A stretch of 64,000 nt of DNA, taken from Fomitopsis serialis. Taxonomy: Eukaryota > Basidiomycota > Agaricomycetes > Polyporales > Fomitopsidaceae. Below, in pieces: positions 24,057 to 34,507 of this stretch. Location of the stretch: the NCBI RefSeq assembly GCF_022376445.1, contig NW_025955000.1, positions 186,001-250,000 on the forward strand, in the 5' to 3' direction. Under the pieces are notes generated by a model that had not been told where the DNA came from, did not search any database, and saw only the letters and a program-made list of their open reading frames with translations. A program made the position numbers and the translations under genes. The number at the start of each line of letters is the position of its first letter. The stretch's first letter is position 1.

Positions 24057-24862
24057 TGACGCGTCGCGCGCCATGAGCGCTTCACGCGCAGTCACTGGTC
24101 CCGACAAGAAAATATGTTCGAACAAACCAAACGGCTGAGAGGTGAATTCAGCAGAACACGTCCGACAATCATCATTCCCTCATGATGACACACTGGTCGT
24201 GAGAGCCCTAACGAATAAATCCGATCAATATCACACGACTGCCTGTCAGAAGTCTCGCGATTCGTTAGTCTCGCGATCATGAACTCACCTACGTACCATC
24301 CCCAGCGCGCGTTTACTCGCCATTCGAATACTGGGTCGACTAGTCCCACCCGAAGTCGCAGGGACGCGGTCAGGCTTGCAGGCGCCACACGATTCTTTGG
24401 TTAACAGCCTGCTGCCATCACTGCCTTGTAGTCGTCAACTTCAACCGGAAGTATGCGGAGCCCGCCCGCTCATAGGTGTCTAGCAGCCGCGGTCGAGCAT
24501 CGTGTTCCGACAACGCTGTCAGTCTCTGTTCAACAGTCCCATCAGCATCGACTCTGCCCCGACATAGTAGGCCTACTGTAGCGGAGTATATGGTGCCAGC
24601 CGGCGGGCATGACGGATGACACCATACACTCCGCTACAGTATACGACACCGAGTCATACTCAGTAGGGAATCTGGACGATAGGATGTCAGCCACCGGGAA
24701 CGTACTCAGTCTACTGACACGACTCGGGGACTCACTCGCGCCTACAGACCTGCTATGAATGCCGGGATAACGGCCCGATAAAGCTATCAAATTCCTCTTC
24801 TTGCGCCTTGAAGAGCTCTCCACCGGCGGGTCCATGGCCAGAAGTTGTACACGGTGGGCGCA
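24057..24862. other. Intergenic containing a strong hairpin
   Basis: No coding signal. Holds the inverted repeat described separately at 24574-24641. Confidence 0.45.
24574..24641. repeat. Inverted repeat, 22-bp arms, 24-nt loop
   Basis: The left arm 24574-24595 and the right arm 24620-24641 are complementary at 21 of 22 positions. No gene ends close by, so a terminator role is unlikely. It could be a small foldback element or an RNA hairpin. Confidence 0.75.
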
Positions 24863-25075
24863 TCAAGCTTCGAGTACGGGCATGTCAAGTGGACCTGCAC
24901 AAGACGTCCCTGTCACAGCATGTGTGATCGCGTTGTCAAAAACGAAGCCGAGACTGAGTTGGACCAGGTTCTCTGCGTGGTCGGCATGCGGGAGCGGGAG
25001 GGCGAGAGTCACCGCTGTGAGGCGGAGCAATGTGACAGATCCTAGTGCACTGCTGTCGAAGTCACCGCCCAGCAT
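24863..25075 (-). pseudogene. F-box gene relic (central segment)
   Basis: The minus-strand frame reads '...LPLPHADHAENLVQL' and then 'LGFVFDNAITHAV' and 'GPLDMPVLEA'. This is colinear with the centre of the F-box copies ('GYADNLIRLNLDF' in the intact gene; 'NLVQLNLDFVFDDAIAHA' in the pseudogene at 20964-22228). The rest of the gene is absent. Its 5' side on the minus strand runs straight into repeat copy 2. Confidence 0.7.
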
Positions 25076-25388
25076 GGAGTAGGGGTGTTCGTTGACGTGA
25101 GCGTGATACGTACAGGGCAGCAGGCCCGTCAGGAGACTTACTGCGGGGAAGGCAATCTGGAGGCCTTTGGCGTTGAAGAAATTGATGCCCTCCGTGGCTT
25201 CCTGGATACTTCATACTGCAGCATGTCTGCATTGCTTCCTGCAGCGTTCGTTGGCTACCAAAGAGACGCATCGAGACCAAGCGGGTGAGGGAGAGGAAGA
25301 CAGTCGAGGACGCGCGAAGCTCAATTCAAGAACGCGCCCAAAGCTGTGAACCAAGGCACCTGCCAAAACCGGTAGGACACATGACCGG
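25002..25388. repeat. Dispersed duplication, copy 2
   Basis: Second copy of the repeat at 23661-24056. It overlaps the edge of the F-box relic, so the repeat may have derived from, or inserted into, an F-box gene. Confidence 0.72.
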
Positions 25389-25495
25389 TGCGTGACGCGT
25401 CGCGCGACGCGCGCCGCCCCACGCACACGTCCAATTCAACAGAATCCAACGGCCCAGGGCACTGGTAGCTCCCCGCGCTGGTCATCTTCCCCTTC

Positions 25496-25504
25496 TATAT
25501 AAAA
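25496..25504 (+). promoter_or_regulatory. TATA box of CFEM-3
   Basis: TATATAAAA lies about 112 nt upstream of the CFEM-3 start codon at 25616, followed by a C/A-rich leader typical of highly expressed fungal secreted genes. Confidence 0.7.
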
Positions 25505-25615
25505 CGCCCTAAAATGCAAAATATCGTGTCCCCCTCGTACTTATTCTCTCCTCACTGGTCAGACACGCACGCATCCTCCTAGTAACGACTGAACACGACG
25601 CATAAACTCGCTACG

Positions 25616-26392
25616 ATGAAGGCCTTCTTTGCTAGTGCGTTCCTTGCGCTCGTCGGTGCTGCCGCCGCGCAGAGCTCGTCTGCCGCCGTGCCCTCCAGCA
25701 CCGCCGGCATCGACCCATGCATCCTCTCCTGCGTACAGACCGCCGCGACATCCGCCGGGTGCTCCAGCTAGTACGTGTCTTCCCTATCCCGCGTGCGCAC
25801 GAAGTGCTAGCTGACCAGACGGCGCGCACAGCACGGACCTCACCTGCATCTGCTCCTCCACCGCCTTCCAGACCTCCGCTCTGACGTGTCTCACTGCGAA
25901 CTGCACCACCGCCGACCTCGCCGCAGCCCAGGCCCTTCAGTCTGCGGAGTGCGCCGCAGGTACGTCCCGCCCCTGACCCGACATCCGCCTCCCGGGCTCC
26001 CTGATTTACCCACCACTTGTACCCCCTAACGCTCACCCGTTCTCCCCTGTGCAGTGAGCGCGAGCTCCGCGGTCGGTTCCTCCACCGGCTCCGCGGCCTC
26101 CTCCGCCCTGTCCAGCGCGTCTTCCGTGCTCGCGAGCGTCTCCTCCGCTGTCTCGTCTATCACCGCCTCTGGCTCCAGCTCTGGCACCGCTTCCGGCTCG
26201 ACAAGTTCGCATGCGTCGACATCCGGCTCCGGGTCGGCCTCTGGATCGGCCTCTGTGTCGGCTTCTGGGTCGTCGGGCTCGACTACGACAAGCTCGAGCG
26301 CGGGTAGCAGGGCTGAATTCGCGCAGGGCGGGGTGTTCGGCTTGCTGTTCGGCTTAGTCGGTGTTGCGGCTGGCGCGGGTCTGGTGTTGTAG
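25616..26392 (+). CDS. CFEM-domain GPI-anchored protein 3 (206 aa)
   Basis: Exons 25616-25770, 25832-25959 and 26055-26392, with introns of 61 and 95 nt, encode 206 residues. Signal peptide MKAFFASAFLALVGAAAAQ; CFEM domain with eight cysteines (DPC, LSC, AGC, LTC-IC, LTC, ANC, AEC); a long Ser/Gly/Thr-rich stalk; hydrophobic C-terminus (GLLFGLVGVAAGAGLVL) fitting a GPI signal. Exon 1 (155 nt) and exon 2 (128 nt) equal those of CFEM-1. It is followed on the same strand, 1.67 kb away, by the three-repeat secreted gene. The same pair occurs in inverted order at 46.7-49.5 kb, where the CFEM copy is a pseudogene. Confidence 0.92.
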
Positions 26393-27189
26393 ACCTTTAC
26401 GCGAGATGCTGCTATGTCAAGCCTTGTACGAATGTTTGTGACAAAATTCGTAGGTTCGTCAGAAGTGCCACGGACAGATGCACGGTATGCATACGGTGCA
26501 GCTGCGATGGGATGGGTAAAACACGACGTCTCCGAGACTCAAACACTGTCGATTGATCGCCTGCGAATAGTCTCGCCGCAAGACCGTCCACGTTCACGTG
26601 CGGGGTCTGTGTCGAACCTACGCCTGCGAGCCGAAACTACAGTACCAGCCGTTGGGATGCTAATGAAGCCCTCCAAGTATGCTTTCAAACAGTAGCATTA
26701 CGGATACGCGCGATGGGCCATCACTATGTCGACACTATCATGCGTTGAGTTTGTATCGCGCCTCCCCGTCCTCCGTCATACAAATGAAAAACACAGCCAG
26801 GACGCTCCAGCATAACCGCACCGCATCTCCTCCGGAATCCTATACACCCGTCTTCGAGAAGTTGAGAGCAGAAAACATCAACGTTTGACTTGTCCCCGCC
26901 TCTGCATCCTCGGAGATAGGCAGCAGCAGGGGTCTGTTGCGCCTTTGATTTTGTGCGAATAAGCCCCGCGGGGTCCATGGCTAGAACCTGGTACTACTAG
27001 TGCGAAGAACTGCGGATTCGACATCCTTCTAGACGTCAGCGGCGGTTCTTCCGGCGCATTGGCATCACTCAGCGTTGCCTCGAGTCCGTGGCTGTACTAA
27101 GGTGGAAGCACGCGGTAGCGCTACTGCCGTTCGCTGCATCATGCGGAGGGCCTGGGATAGCGCGAGCCCTCATAGACATGGCAGTGGTC
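26393..27189. other. Intergenic between CFEM-3 and the repeat-protein segment
   Basis: No coding signal recognised. Part of the two-gene cassette interval that is shorter in the inverted copy. Confidence 0.4.
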
Positions 27190-27839
27190 GGACGCTAGCA
27201 GTGGGTGGCAAAGCGATCGGCGCACCGCTTCTGATCGCTTCGTGATTGATGTCAACTTGAAGATCAACGGCTGTGCCAAATGGCGTTGACAGCTGGTTGA
27301 CAGAATGCACTACGTACTAGTACCTTGCGGCCTCTACCCGAGGTCCGGTACTAATCGGACTTGGCGCTCTGCTGGTACTCAGTCTTCGTTCAGTCGCCAC
27401 CGCCACCCGCTGAACCATGCCGTGCTCTCTGTTCGCGACACGACGGCCTTCAAGCTTCAAGCTTCGAGTTGCACGGCTTCGCTGAATCCAAGACACTCTT
27501 ACACGAGTCCAGGTGGGCGCGTAGTAGAGCAAAGGTGGGGAACGATAGCATACCAGCACGGTTGCGATCCAAGTGCATATTCTCCAAAACGTTCAGCAGA
27601 CACGTACTGCAGGATGCAACTGCCATGCACCCCGTTCTTGCCAAGTTCAAGTCCTCGCTGTAGTCAATGCATTTATCACGAATGTGTCACGGAGAGGCGC
27701 GCTGATACGGTGATACGTCAACTCGACACGGACACGCTGTCGCTCGCCTCTGCGTGTTCCTCTCCGCGCTCCTCGGAATCCAGGCTCGGCCTCTGCTTGG
27801 CCTCCTCCAAATGACTGGCAAGAGACGCTGGGCTTCCAC

Positions 27840-27846
27840 ATAAAAG
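27840..27846 (+). promoter_or_regulatory. TATA-like box of repeat-protein gene A
   Basis: ATAAAAG is conserved at the same place in copies B (47871-47877 on the other strand) and C (TATAAAA at 45097-45103). It lies about 220 nt upstream of the start codon, leaving room for a leader that may contain an intron near 27921-27979 (donor GTGAGT, acceptor CTACAG). Confidence 0.6.
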
Positions 27847-28064
27847 GGACCTCTCGCCGCTCTCAATCCCCAGCTCACTTCACCTTCTCGGGCTCACCTC
27901 CACAAGCAAGTACTGGCTAGTGAGTATTCCGTGTATACTCCCTTCACTGTGAATTGTTGACTGACCGTTGTCTCTACAGCTTTGCTTGTTTTATTTTCAC
28001 GACTCTCGCTCTCTCATTCTTCACGATCCAGCCCGTGCATCACTGCAGATAATTTTCATTCACC

Positions 28065-29002
28065 ATGCGTTTCGGAGCCGCTATTTCCCTGCTTTGCGCT
28101 GTCGCCGCTGTGGCGCCCGCTGCGTTCGCTATGCCAGTCGCCTCTGACGCGTATGTCGTTTCCATCTGTACTTGGGCGCAACGGCGCTGACTTACCTCCG
28201 CAGGACCGACGGTCTCGAGGCTCGCGCCTACGACGCCGAGGTCGCCGACCTGCTCGCCCGGTCCGACTTCGACGAGGCGACTTCTCTCCTCGCTCGTGCC
28301 GTCACGGACGTGCTCGGCGCGCGTGAAGACCCGCCCCGCTACCACAAGAACGACCCCATCAACGGCAAGAAGCCCGCGTACTCTGCGAAGGACCCGAACC
28401 CTCCCCCGAAGTACCGCCAGCACAACCCGCACGTGCCGAACCGTGAGTCCAAGCACAGGTCTTCGGGGGGCTCGAGTAATGGTCCGCGCCGCCCGCGTGA
28501 GCTCGCGGAGGTCGACGATCTCTGGGCGCGCGATGTCGAGGAGGTGATGGCACGCGAAGACCCGCCTCCCTACCGCAAGCACGACTCCATCAACGGCAGG
28601 AAGCCAGCGTACTCGGCGAAGGACCCGAACCCTCCCCCGAAGTACCGCCAGCACAATCCGCACGTGCCGGACCGTGAGTCCAAGCACAGGCCTTCGGGGG
28701 GCTCGAGTAACGGTCCGCGCCGCCCGCGTGAGCTCGCGGAGGTCGACGATCTCTGGGCGCGCGAGGAGTTGGAGGACATGTGGGCGCGCGACGTCGAGGA
28801 GGTGATGGCGCGCGAAGACCCACCCCGCTACCACAAGAACGACCCCATCAACGGCAAGAAGCCAGCGTACTCGGCGAAGGACCCGAACCCTCCCCCGAAG
28901 TACCGCCAGCACAACCCGCACGTACCGAACCGTGAGTCCAAGCACAGGTCTTCGGGGGGCTCAAGTAACGGCCCGCGCCGCCCGCGTGAGCTCGACTTCT
29001 GA
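28065..29002 (+). CDS. Secreted protein with three 60-residue repeats, copy A (294 aa)
   Basis: Exons 28065-28150 and 28204-29002 (53-nt intron) encode 294 residues. Signal peptide about 1-22 (MRFGAAISLLCAVAAVAPAA...). An acidic leader to residue 69 has repeated Ala-Arg steps (EAR36, LLAR48, LLAR60, GAR69). Then come three nearly identical 60-residue cores at 70-129, 147-206 and 233-292, each starting EDPP(R/P)Y and ending GPRRPREL, rich in Pro, Lys, Arg, His and Asn and without cysteine. Linkers of 17 and 26 residues are acidic and contain WAR/MAR (AEVDDLWAR, DVEEVMAR). The protein ends in DF. I recognise no known family. The pattern suggests a secreted multi-core precursor cut after Ala-Arg, or a disordered wall or effector protein. 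There is no Kex2-type KR spacer between cores. Confidence 0.85.
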
Positions 29003-29340
29003 TGAACGGCTGGATGGAGGGGTGGGGAGGAATTGCATGGTACTTTCTAGTTGTACACCCGACGTGGATTAATGAGATACGAAGAGTTTCGGAGACTTTG
29101 GCTTGTGTGCTTGAGCGGTCGGTTAGAGCGAAGTTGTGATGTCTTTGAACGGTGCGATCCTCGACATCCGGTTTACGAGCCGGCTTTAGGAGTGGGCATC
29201 CATCGTGCTTCAATTCACGTTCTTACTGTGCATCTGCTACAGTTGACTCCTTGTTAGACGTGTCGAAGTAACAGCTCATCACGAGTGTTGCTTCACAGTG
29301 ATCTAATCGTCACCTATTCACTCAGGCTCTTGGTCGGACC

Positions 29341-30024
29341 CACATCGTGACATCAAACGGTAAGACGAACAGTCATCGTCGCGTCAATGAGTGGCCTAAC
29401 AACGCCAGGAAGTTCGACAGTGCCTATAATCACGCGTATACCCATGTCCCCTTGCACATCGTCGTCAACATGTGCGAGACTCTTCGCCGTGTATTTGGCG
29501 ATGGAACGCGCAAATGACGTCTGGATCGCGAGCTCATGCGTGCGGGAGGGAGGTCTACATACCGTTCGATGGACCGCACTACTCTCATATGCACCTGGTC
29601 GTCAAACACCCAGCTCGGCTGCAGCTTGATACGGCCCTTGCGTGCGCCCCGCTAGTAAATGCTGACCTTCCCGGACCTTCCCGACACTCGTTGTCCCAGC
29701 GGAACTCGTGCGTCAGCAAACTCGGGGAGAAAATCGTTGGGGAAAAGCTCGTCGTGACCCATCGTCAACGTGCAGGGCCGAGTGTGAGCTTCGCACAGCT
29801 ATAGCTATCCGGGCACGTACTCCACAGGCCCATCTGGCTACCGTGTTCCCCGCCGACTCATATAGCGACGTGGTTCCGCCGGAACTTGCCACCGAAACGA
29901 CCGTGTGGCGGTGACCCATGATACACACAGTTCGGCGCTGAGCGCTGAGCGCTGAGACCGACGCATCTTACAAGTGACTCCAGGCCGTACAGAATCTCCG
30001 CACCTCCCCCACAATCTCCAAAGC
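29341..30024. other. Intergenic, no supported gene
   Basis: Upstream of the oxidoreductase gene. A small tandem repetition 'gcgctga' (three copies) lies near 29935-29956. No coding signal recognised. Confidence 0.5.
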
Positions 30025-31585
30025 ATGAGCTCCTTGCTAGCGTTTGTGCGGCGCCTCACCACCGTACGTCTCATCGTCTGCTATCCGTCGTAGGCCTTCC
30101 GCTGACCTTCTCAACAGGGCAGCAATCCACCACGAGTGGAGAAGACGCCCAGTCCCCTGCGCTTCGGCGTGCTGGGAGCAGCGCGCATTGCGCCAGATGC
30201 GATTGTGAAACCTGCAAGGAACCATGAGGATGTCCTGGTCACAGCTATCGCGGCGCGAAATCAAGAGCGCGCCGATGCATTCGCGAAGCAGTGGGACATT
30301 CCCAAGGCATATGGAGGCTCGATGGCTTACCAAGGTGAATATGCCACATGTCTTTGAACATGAGCATAGCCATTGAACGAGTTCAATTGCAGACCTGGTA
30401 GACGACCTTGAGGTTGATGCCGTTTACATCGGAGTGAGTTCTGTCGTATTCGCTCTGTCGGGACAGCATTTAGTTGAGGCGCAAACCGTCGCAGCTCCCG
30501 AATAGCTTGCACTTTGAATGGACGATGAAGGCTCTCGCCGCAGGCAAACACGTCTTGTGCGAGAAACCAATCGCTGACAACGAGGAAGAAGCACGCCAGA
30601 TGTTCGCGTTTGCCGCCGAGCGGAACCTGGTGCTGCTAGAAGCCTGGCAAGTTCGGTACGCCAAGCCTTCTACGGCTCTTGGCGCGCAATAATCGCTGAT
30701 TGTGGATAGTTTCCATCCTTCATTGCTGAGGGTGAAGGAGTTAGTGGACGAGCTCGGACCAATCGTCAACATGTCGACATACCTTGGCGTCTGGGATAGT
30801 GTCTTCTTCTTGAAGGACGACATTCGCTTCAACTACGACCTAGGAGGCGGGGCGCTCATGGACATGGCACGTACGTCGCGTCCCAGACCGATCTCATCAT
30901 CCTCCTGTCTGACGCGCCGCGTTACGCTATGTACAGCATATCCTATCAACTGCATGCGCTTCCTCACCTCACACGAAGCCTCAGTCCACTCCGCCACAGC
31001 AACCCTTCGACCCGGGACAACCAACATCGACCGCAAAATCGAGACGCACCTCTCCTTCGGGCCGGCCGACATTCCCGCAACGATAATCACCGACTCGTGC
31101 ATGGACGGCTGGGGCCCGTTCGGGCTGCTCCCACAGTGGATCAAGATGGTGCTGAGGGTGGAGTGCAAGGAGGGCGCGGTCGAGTGGTCGAACTACGTGC
31201 TGCCCCACCTCTATCACTCGATCACAGTGCATCCGAAGGGGGGTGCAGCGTGGACGGAGGCGGCGTACAAGCCGAAGGAGGGGCTGGGAGAGGAGTGGTG
31301 GTCTGCGTGCGTACATTGTATGGCTTTTCACGCGCGTGCGACGCTGATCCGGTATCGGCGACTGAATAGGTATAGGTATCAGTTGGAAGCGTTCGTGGAC
31401 AAAGTCAGAGGGCGTCAGCCTAGCGCGTGGCGTTCCGCAGAGGACTCGATGGAATCTATGAAGGCGATTGACGCTATATACACTGAGGTTCGTTTTCGCG
31501 TTGATGAAGGTTGATTGGAGCGGGACTGACTTCTACTTAGTGCGGTCTGCCGTTGCGGCCGACCTCGCAGTTTACTTTCTCATGA
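30025..31585 (+). CDS. Gfo/Idh/MocA-family NAD(P) oxidoreductase (383 aa)
   Basis: Eight exons: 30025-30063, 30118-30334, 30393-30433, 30495-30655, 30710-30870, 30937-31306, 31370-31487 and 31541-31585. The introns are 53-66 nt and all phases agree, giving 383 residues. The N-terminal Rossmann fold shows [11 protein letters not shown] (28-38) as the dinucleotide-binding turn, and the family signature 'CEKPIAD' (EKP at 122-124) with the catalytic lysine. 'GGGALMDMA' follows in the C-terminal domain. It resembles dimeric dihydrodiol dehydrogenase / D-xylose 1-dehydrogenase (NADP) enzymes of fungi; substrate (a sugar or trans-dihydrodiol) cannot be fixed from sequence. Cytosolic, with no targeting signal. 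Confidence 0.9.
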
Positions 31586-31739
31586 CGCATTCGTAAACAT
31601 CGTGTGAATGATGCCGCTAGTAACTTGCCGACTTTCTCCGGTGTTTACATCGAGTGAGACAGAGCGCGCTGTATCCTGATGACTGGTTAGTCGCGACGAA
31701 ACCACCATGATAACAGTACGGCTACTCACTAGCATGCGG

Positions 31740-33223
31740 CTATGCTAGTACCTCGTCCAAGACCCTGATGATCGTTTCGACCTCCTGCACAGTGTTGTAG
31801 TGTACAAAGGAGATGCGCACGACAGCATCGTCGACGTCAAGTTTCGGCTGCAGCGTGTCGACCAGTGTGTACGCATAGAAGTGTCCATACCGGATCCCGA
31901 TCTACCGTTAGTGACGAACGGAACGCAGCGATGTGCACTCATCAGCGCAGTTCGCAGAGCAGAGAGCAACGCGCCACGTACATCGCCTTTCTCGTCGAAC
32001 GCCTTGACGACGTCCTTGCTCCGTATCGGCCTCTCACCAGCGACCACAAAGCTGACGGTGGGTACGCGGCTCAGGCCCTCGTGCTCGTCGCCCACGATCT
32101 GGACGCCCTCTCCGCCTTGCTCCTGAGATACGCGAGGAGCGGTTTCAGCAGCGTCTGCTCGTGCGCCGCAATGGCGTCGAATGCATCCGCGAGAGAGCCG
32201 ACGGCGCGAGCGACTTTAGGTAGGGCGGCACGGCGGTGCAGCCGTAGACGATCTCGTAGCCGGGCCCGCCAGGCTGGAGCTTGTACGGCTTGGCGTCGAC
32301 AGAGAGGAAGTGGTGCGCAAGCGAGGAGAGGGAGCTCGTTAGCGCCGACGCGCGCACGTAGAGCGCCGACGCGTGCGGGCCGTACACCTGCACCACGAGA
32401 TACGTCAAGAGATGGCATGCAGAGGCGAGTCACCAGCGTACCTTGTACACCGAGAAGACGCAGTAGTCGATGTCCCAGTCTTTCACGTCGATGCGCCGAT
32501 GCGGCGCGTACGCCACGCAGTCGACGGCCACTTCGAACTTCGGCGCCCCAAATTTCCGCGCCTTCTCCCGCGCGGCGTGGACGATCTCCTTCACGGGCAC
32601 GACAGAGCCAAGGATGTTCGAACAAGCCGTAAACGCGATGAGGCGTGTCTTGGCGGTGATGAGGGGCAGGAGGTCTTCCAGCTGCAGAGAGACCGCATAG
32701 GGATTGTTCGGAGACGCAGCGATCTGGGATGGGAGCCAAAGCTTGATGATCGCCCCACGTCGGGCAGCGAGCCGCTTCCACGGGCCGACGTTCGCTGCAC
32801 AGGCAGTTCACATTCAGCTCATTCAAGGGCCGAGGTACTGTGATGGCTCGCCCTGAGAGCAAATGACTCACCCTCATGCTCGCCGGTGATGATGACTTCG
32901 TCGCCTTCCTGCACGTCCTTCTCCATCGCCCGGGCCAAGTTCGCGACCAGCATCGTCGCGCTGCTGCCGAAGGCGATTTCACCGACGCTATCCGCGTTGA
33001 ACAGCTCCTTCGCTGCTTCTGCTCCCGATGCAACTCGGGACGTGCTCTTCTGCGACACGACGTAGTCGGCACCAAGCTGGACGTTGGTGTTGAGGAGGTA
33101 GTCCGAGATACGGGTGACCGCGTCGGCAAGACATTGCGAGCCTCCTGCGTTGTCCGCGTACAGGAAACCCGACGAGAGAGCAGGGAACGCGCTACGGACG
33201 GTGGCGATGTCCAGAGAAGGCAT
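31740..33223 (-). pseudogene. Class V aminotransferase (cysteine desulfurase-like), two single-base deletions
   Basis: Exons 32872-33223, 32442-32794, 31982-32387 and 31740-31901, with introns of 77, 54 and 80 nt. The protein would be a PLP-dependent class V aminotransferase of the cysteine desulfurase-like group: 'YADNAGGSQC' near the start, 'GEIAFGSSATMLVANL', and 'DIDYCVFSVYK' with the PLP-binding lysine just before intron 2. The end 'YGHFYAYTLVD', 'VRISFVHYNT' is well preserved. In exon 3 the frame changes twice: after 'YLKSLAPS' (about 32190) and after 'LRSKAER' (about 32115). Each is repaired by one extra G in a G run, restoring 424 residues. Everything else is intact, so this is either a sequencing or assembly error in G homopolymers or a very recent pseudogene. 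Its neighbours are unrelated metabolic and transport genes. Confidence 0.8.
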
Positions 33224-34507
33224 GTTGCGCCTTGCAGGTGGAGGTGGTGGTGGTGATGGTGGGCAACGTTGCGTGTTGGTTGCCTGTGGGAGTCACTTGA
33301 AGTACGGGCCGCCAGTCGGGCGAGGAAGAAGGCCGACACCGTGTGCCCTGATTGTGGGCAGATAAGACCAAGGGCCCGGAAAACCTGATACGAGGTTAAG
33401 GTTCACGGAACCCCTATTCTCAGGGCACCGAGGCACAGTGAGTGCGCAGTTGAGTCCATAGCATCAGGGTGCAATGTATCGCAGCCCTCCGGGGAGAACT
33501 GATGGTGCCATCAGTCCTCGCGTGTCTCAAACTAGAATTCGAAGTCATGAGAACGGGCGCGTCAAACTCACCATAAAGACTAGGCAAAGGCAGTGGCAGC
33601 AACGTCGTACAGGAGTTCTACGATGGCACACTTATCGTGTGAGGCTGGACCAGGACGTTCAGATACAGTGCATGTATATAGTTATCGGCGAGAGCGTACC
33701 TGGGAATCTTTGTCGTAGCAGACCGCAGTTGCGCTGCCATGCGTTGTCGAGCCATATGTTGTATCTGTGGCCTACTTACGCAGCATACGCTGCCCCCGAG
33801 TCCAGCGCGAGGAGGCGACGAGTTGACGGCGAGTATATGGCATAGAAGACGTCCAGATCTAGAGCTCGAGCATAGGTACGTTGACGCGCTGTAGACACCG
33901 TTGAATGACTGCTCGACTGTTAAAACGGCACGAAGCTGAATTTTCTGGGATGGGCTCACCGGATGAGTATGGGTGCTGGCACGGCGGGTGATGCCCCATG
34001 CACATTCGTTCTTTGTTAGCGGTTTGTCCTTGGTGTGAGCATCCAGAACACGCGCGTAGCCATACGTTTTCCGGGTGGAAAAGTTGTGGAAAAGTATTGC
34101 ATGTCTGATCCTGTGAGCCAAGAGAGTCGGCGAAAGTCGGCGACCAGACCAGCCGACGATGCATTGATTGTGGCAGATTTGTGCCAGCGTTGAACGTTGG
34201 ATATTGAATCCGGGGTGGCGCGACCAGCGGAGAGCATGAGCAAGGCCACACGTAGATAACACAGTAGAATCAGTCACTGAGTAAGTGCGTAGTCGTAAGA
34301 ATGAATGGTGCAGAGTTGTAGAGTCGAGGAGGGGGAGGACATGAGGTCGCCGACGAGCAGACCCTCACAAGCGCTCACGCACGCGCCACCAAGCGCCCGT
34401 AGACGGGCCAACAGCTGATGATGAACCCAAATAGAACATCCCATTACGAACGCAGAACCCTACACCACAATCCCAAAATACCAAAAGCCCAAAATTGAAG
34501 AAACCAG
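33224..34507. other. Intergenic, no supported gene
   Basis: Between the aminotransferase promoter and the MFS-2 3' end. Minus-strand open frames at 33618-34277 lack motifs. No RNA gene or repeat recognised. Confidence 0.45.

Larger units (their letters stand above)
27190..29340 (+). repeat. Inverted duplication, arm A (repeat-protein gene and flanks)
   Basis: Homology with the reverse complement of about 46405-48450 runs from the region around 'gatcggcgcaccgcttctgatcgc' (in two parts, near 27210) through promoter, leader, gene and 3' flank to 'ctcttggtcgg' near 29336. The coding part is almost identical; flanks have diverged more, with indels. A third, more distant relative covers 43860-45190. 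Confidence 0.85.

Noticed and set aside
24574..24641. Rho-independent terminator
   Set aside because: This is nuclear fungal DNA with no gene ending at the hairpin and no U-run after it.
28040..28945. Long minus-strand open frame (301 codons) opposite the repeat-protein gene, and its mirror at 46680-47378
   Set aside because: It is the antisense of the repeats. The signal peptide, splice sites and homology to member C are all on the other strand; the GC-rich repeated DNA keeps the reverse frame open by composition.
28065..29002. Classical Kex2-processed repeat protein or known dikaritin RiPP
   Set aside because: The only dibasic sites (KK, RR before Pro) lie inside the cores rather than between them, and no KR spacer or Tyr-rich short core is seen. 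Kept as an unclassified precursor.
31982..32387. Introns as explanation for the two frame changes in the aminotransferase
   Set aside because: No GT-AG pair of at least 40 nt removes sequence that breaks the homology; a single added G at each site restores the family sequence exactly.
32071..33339. Long minus-strand open frame of 422 codons over the aminotransferase
   Set aside because: It runs through introns and mix-matches frames of the aminotransferase. Only the last part happens to contain a piece of the true exon 3 frame between the two deletions.
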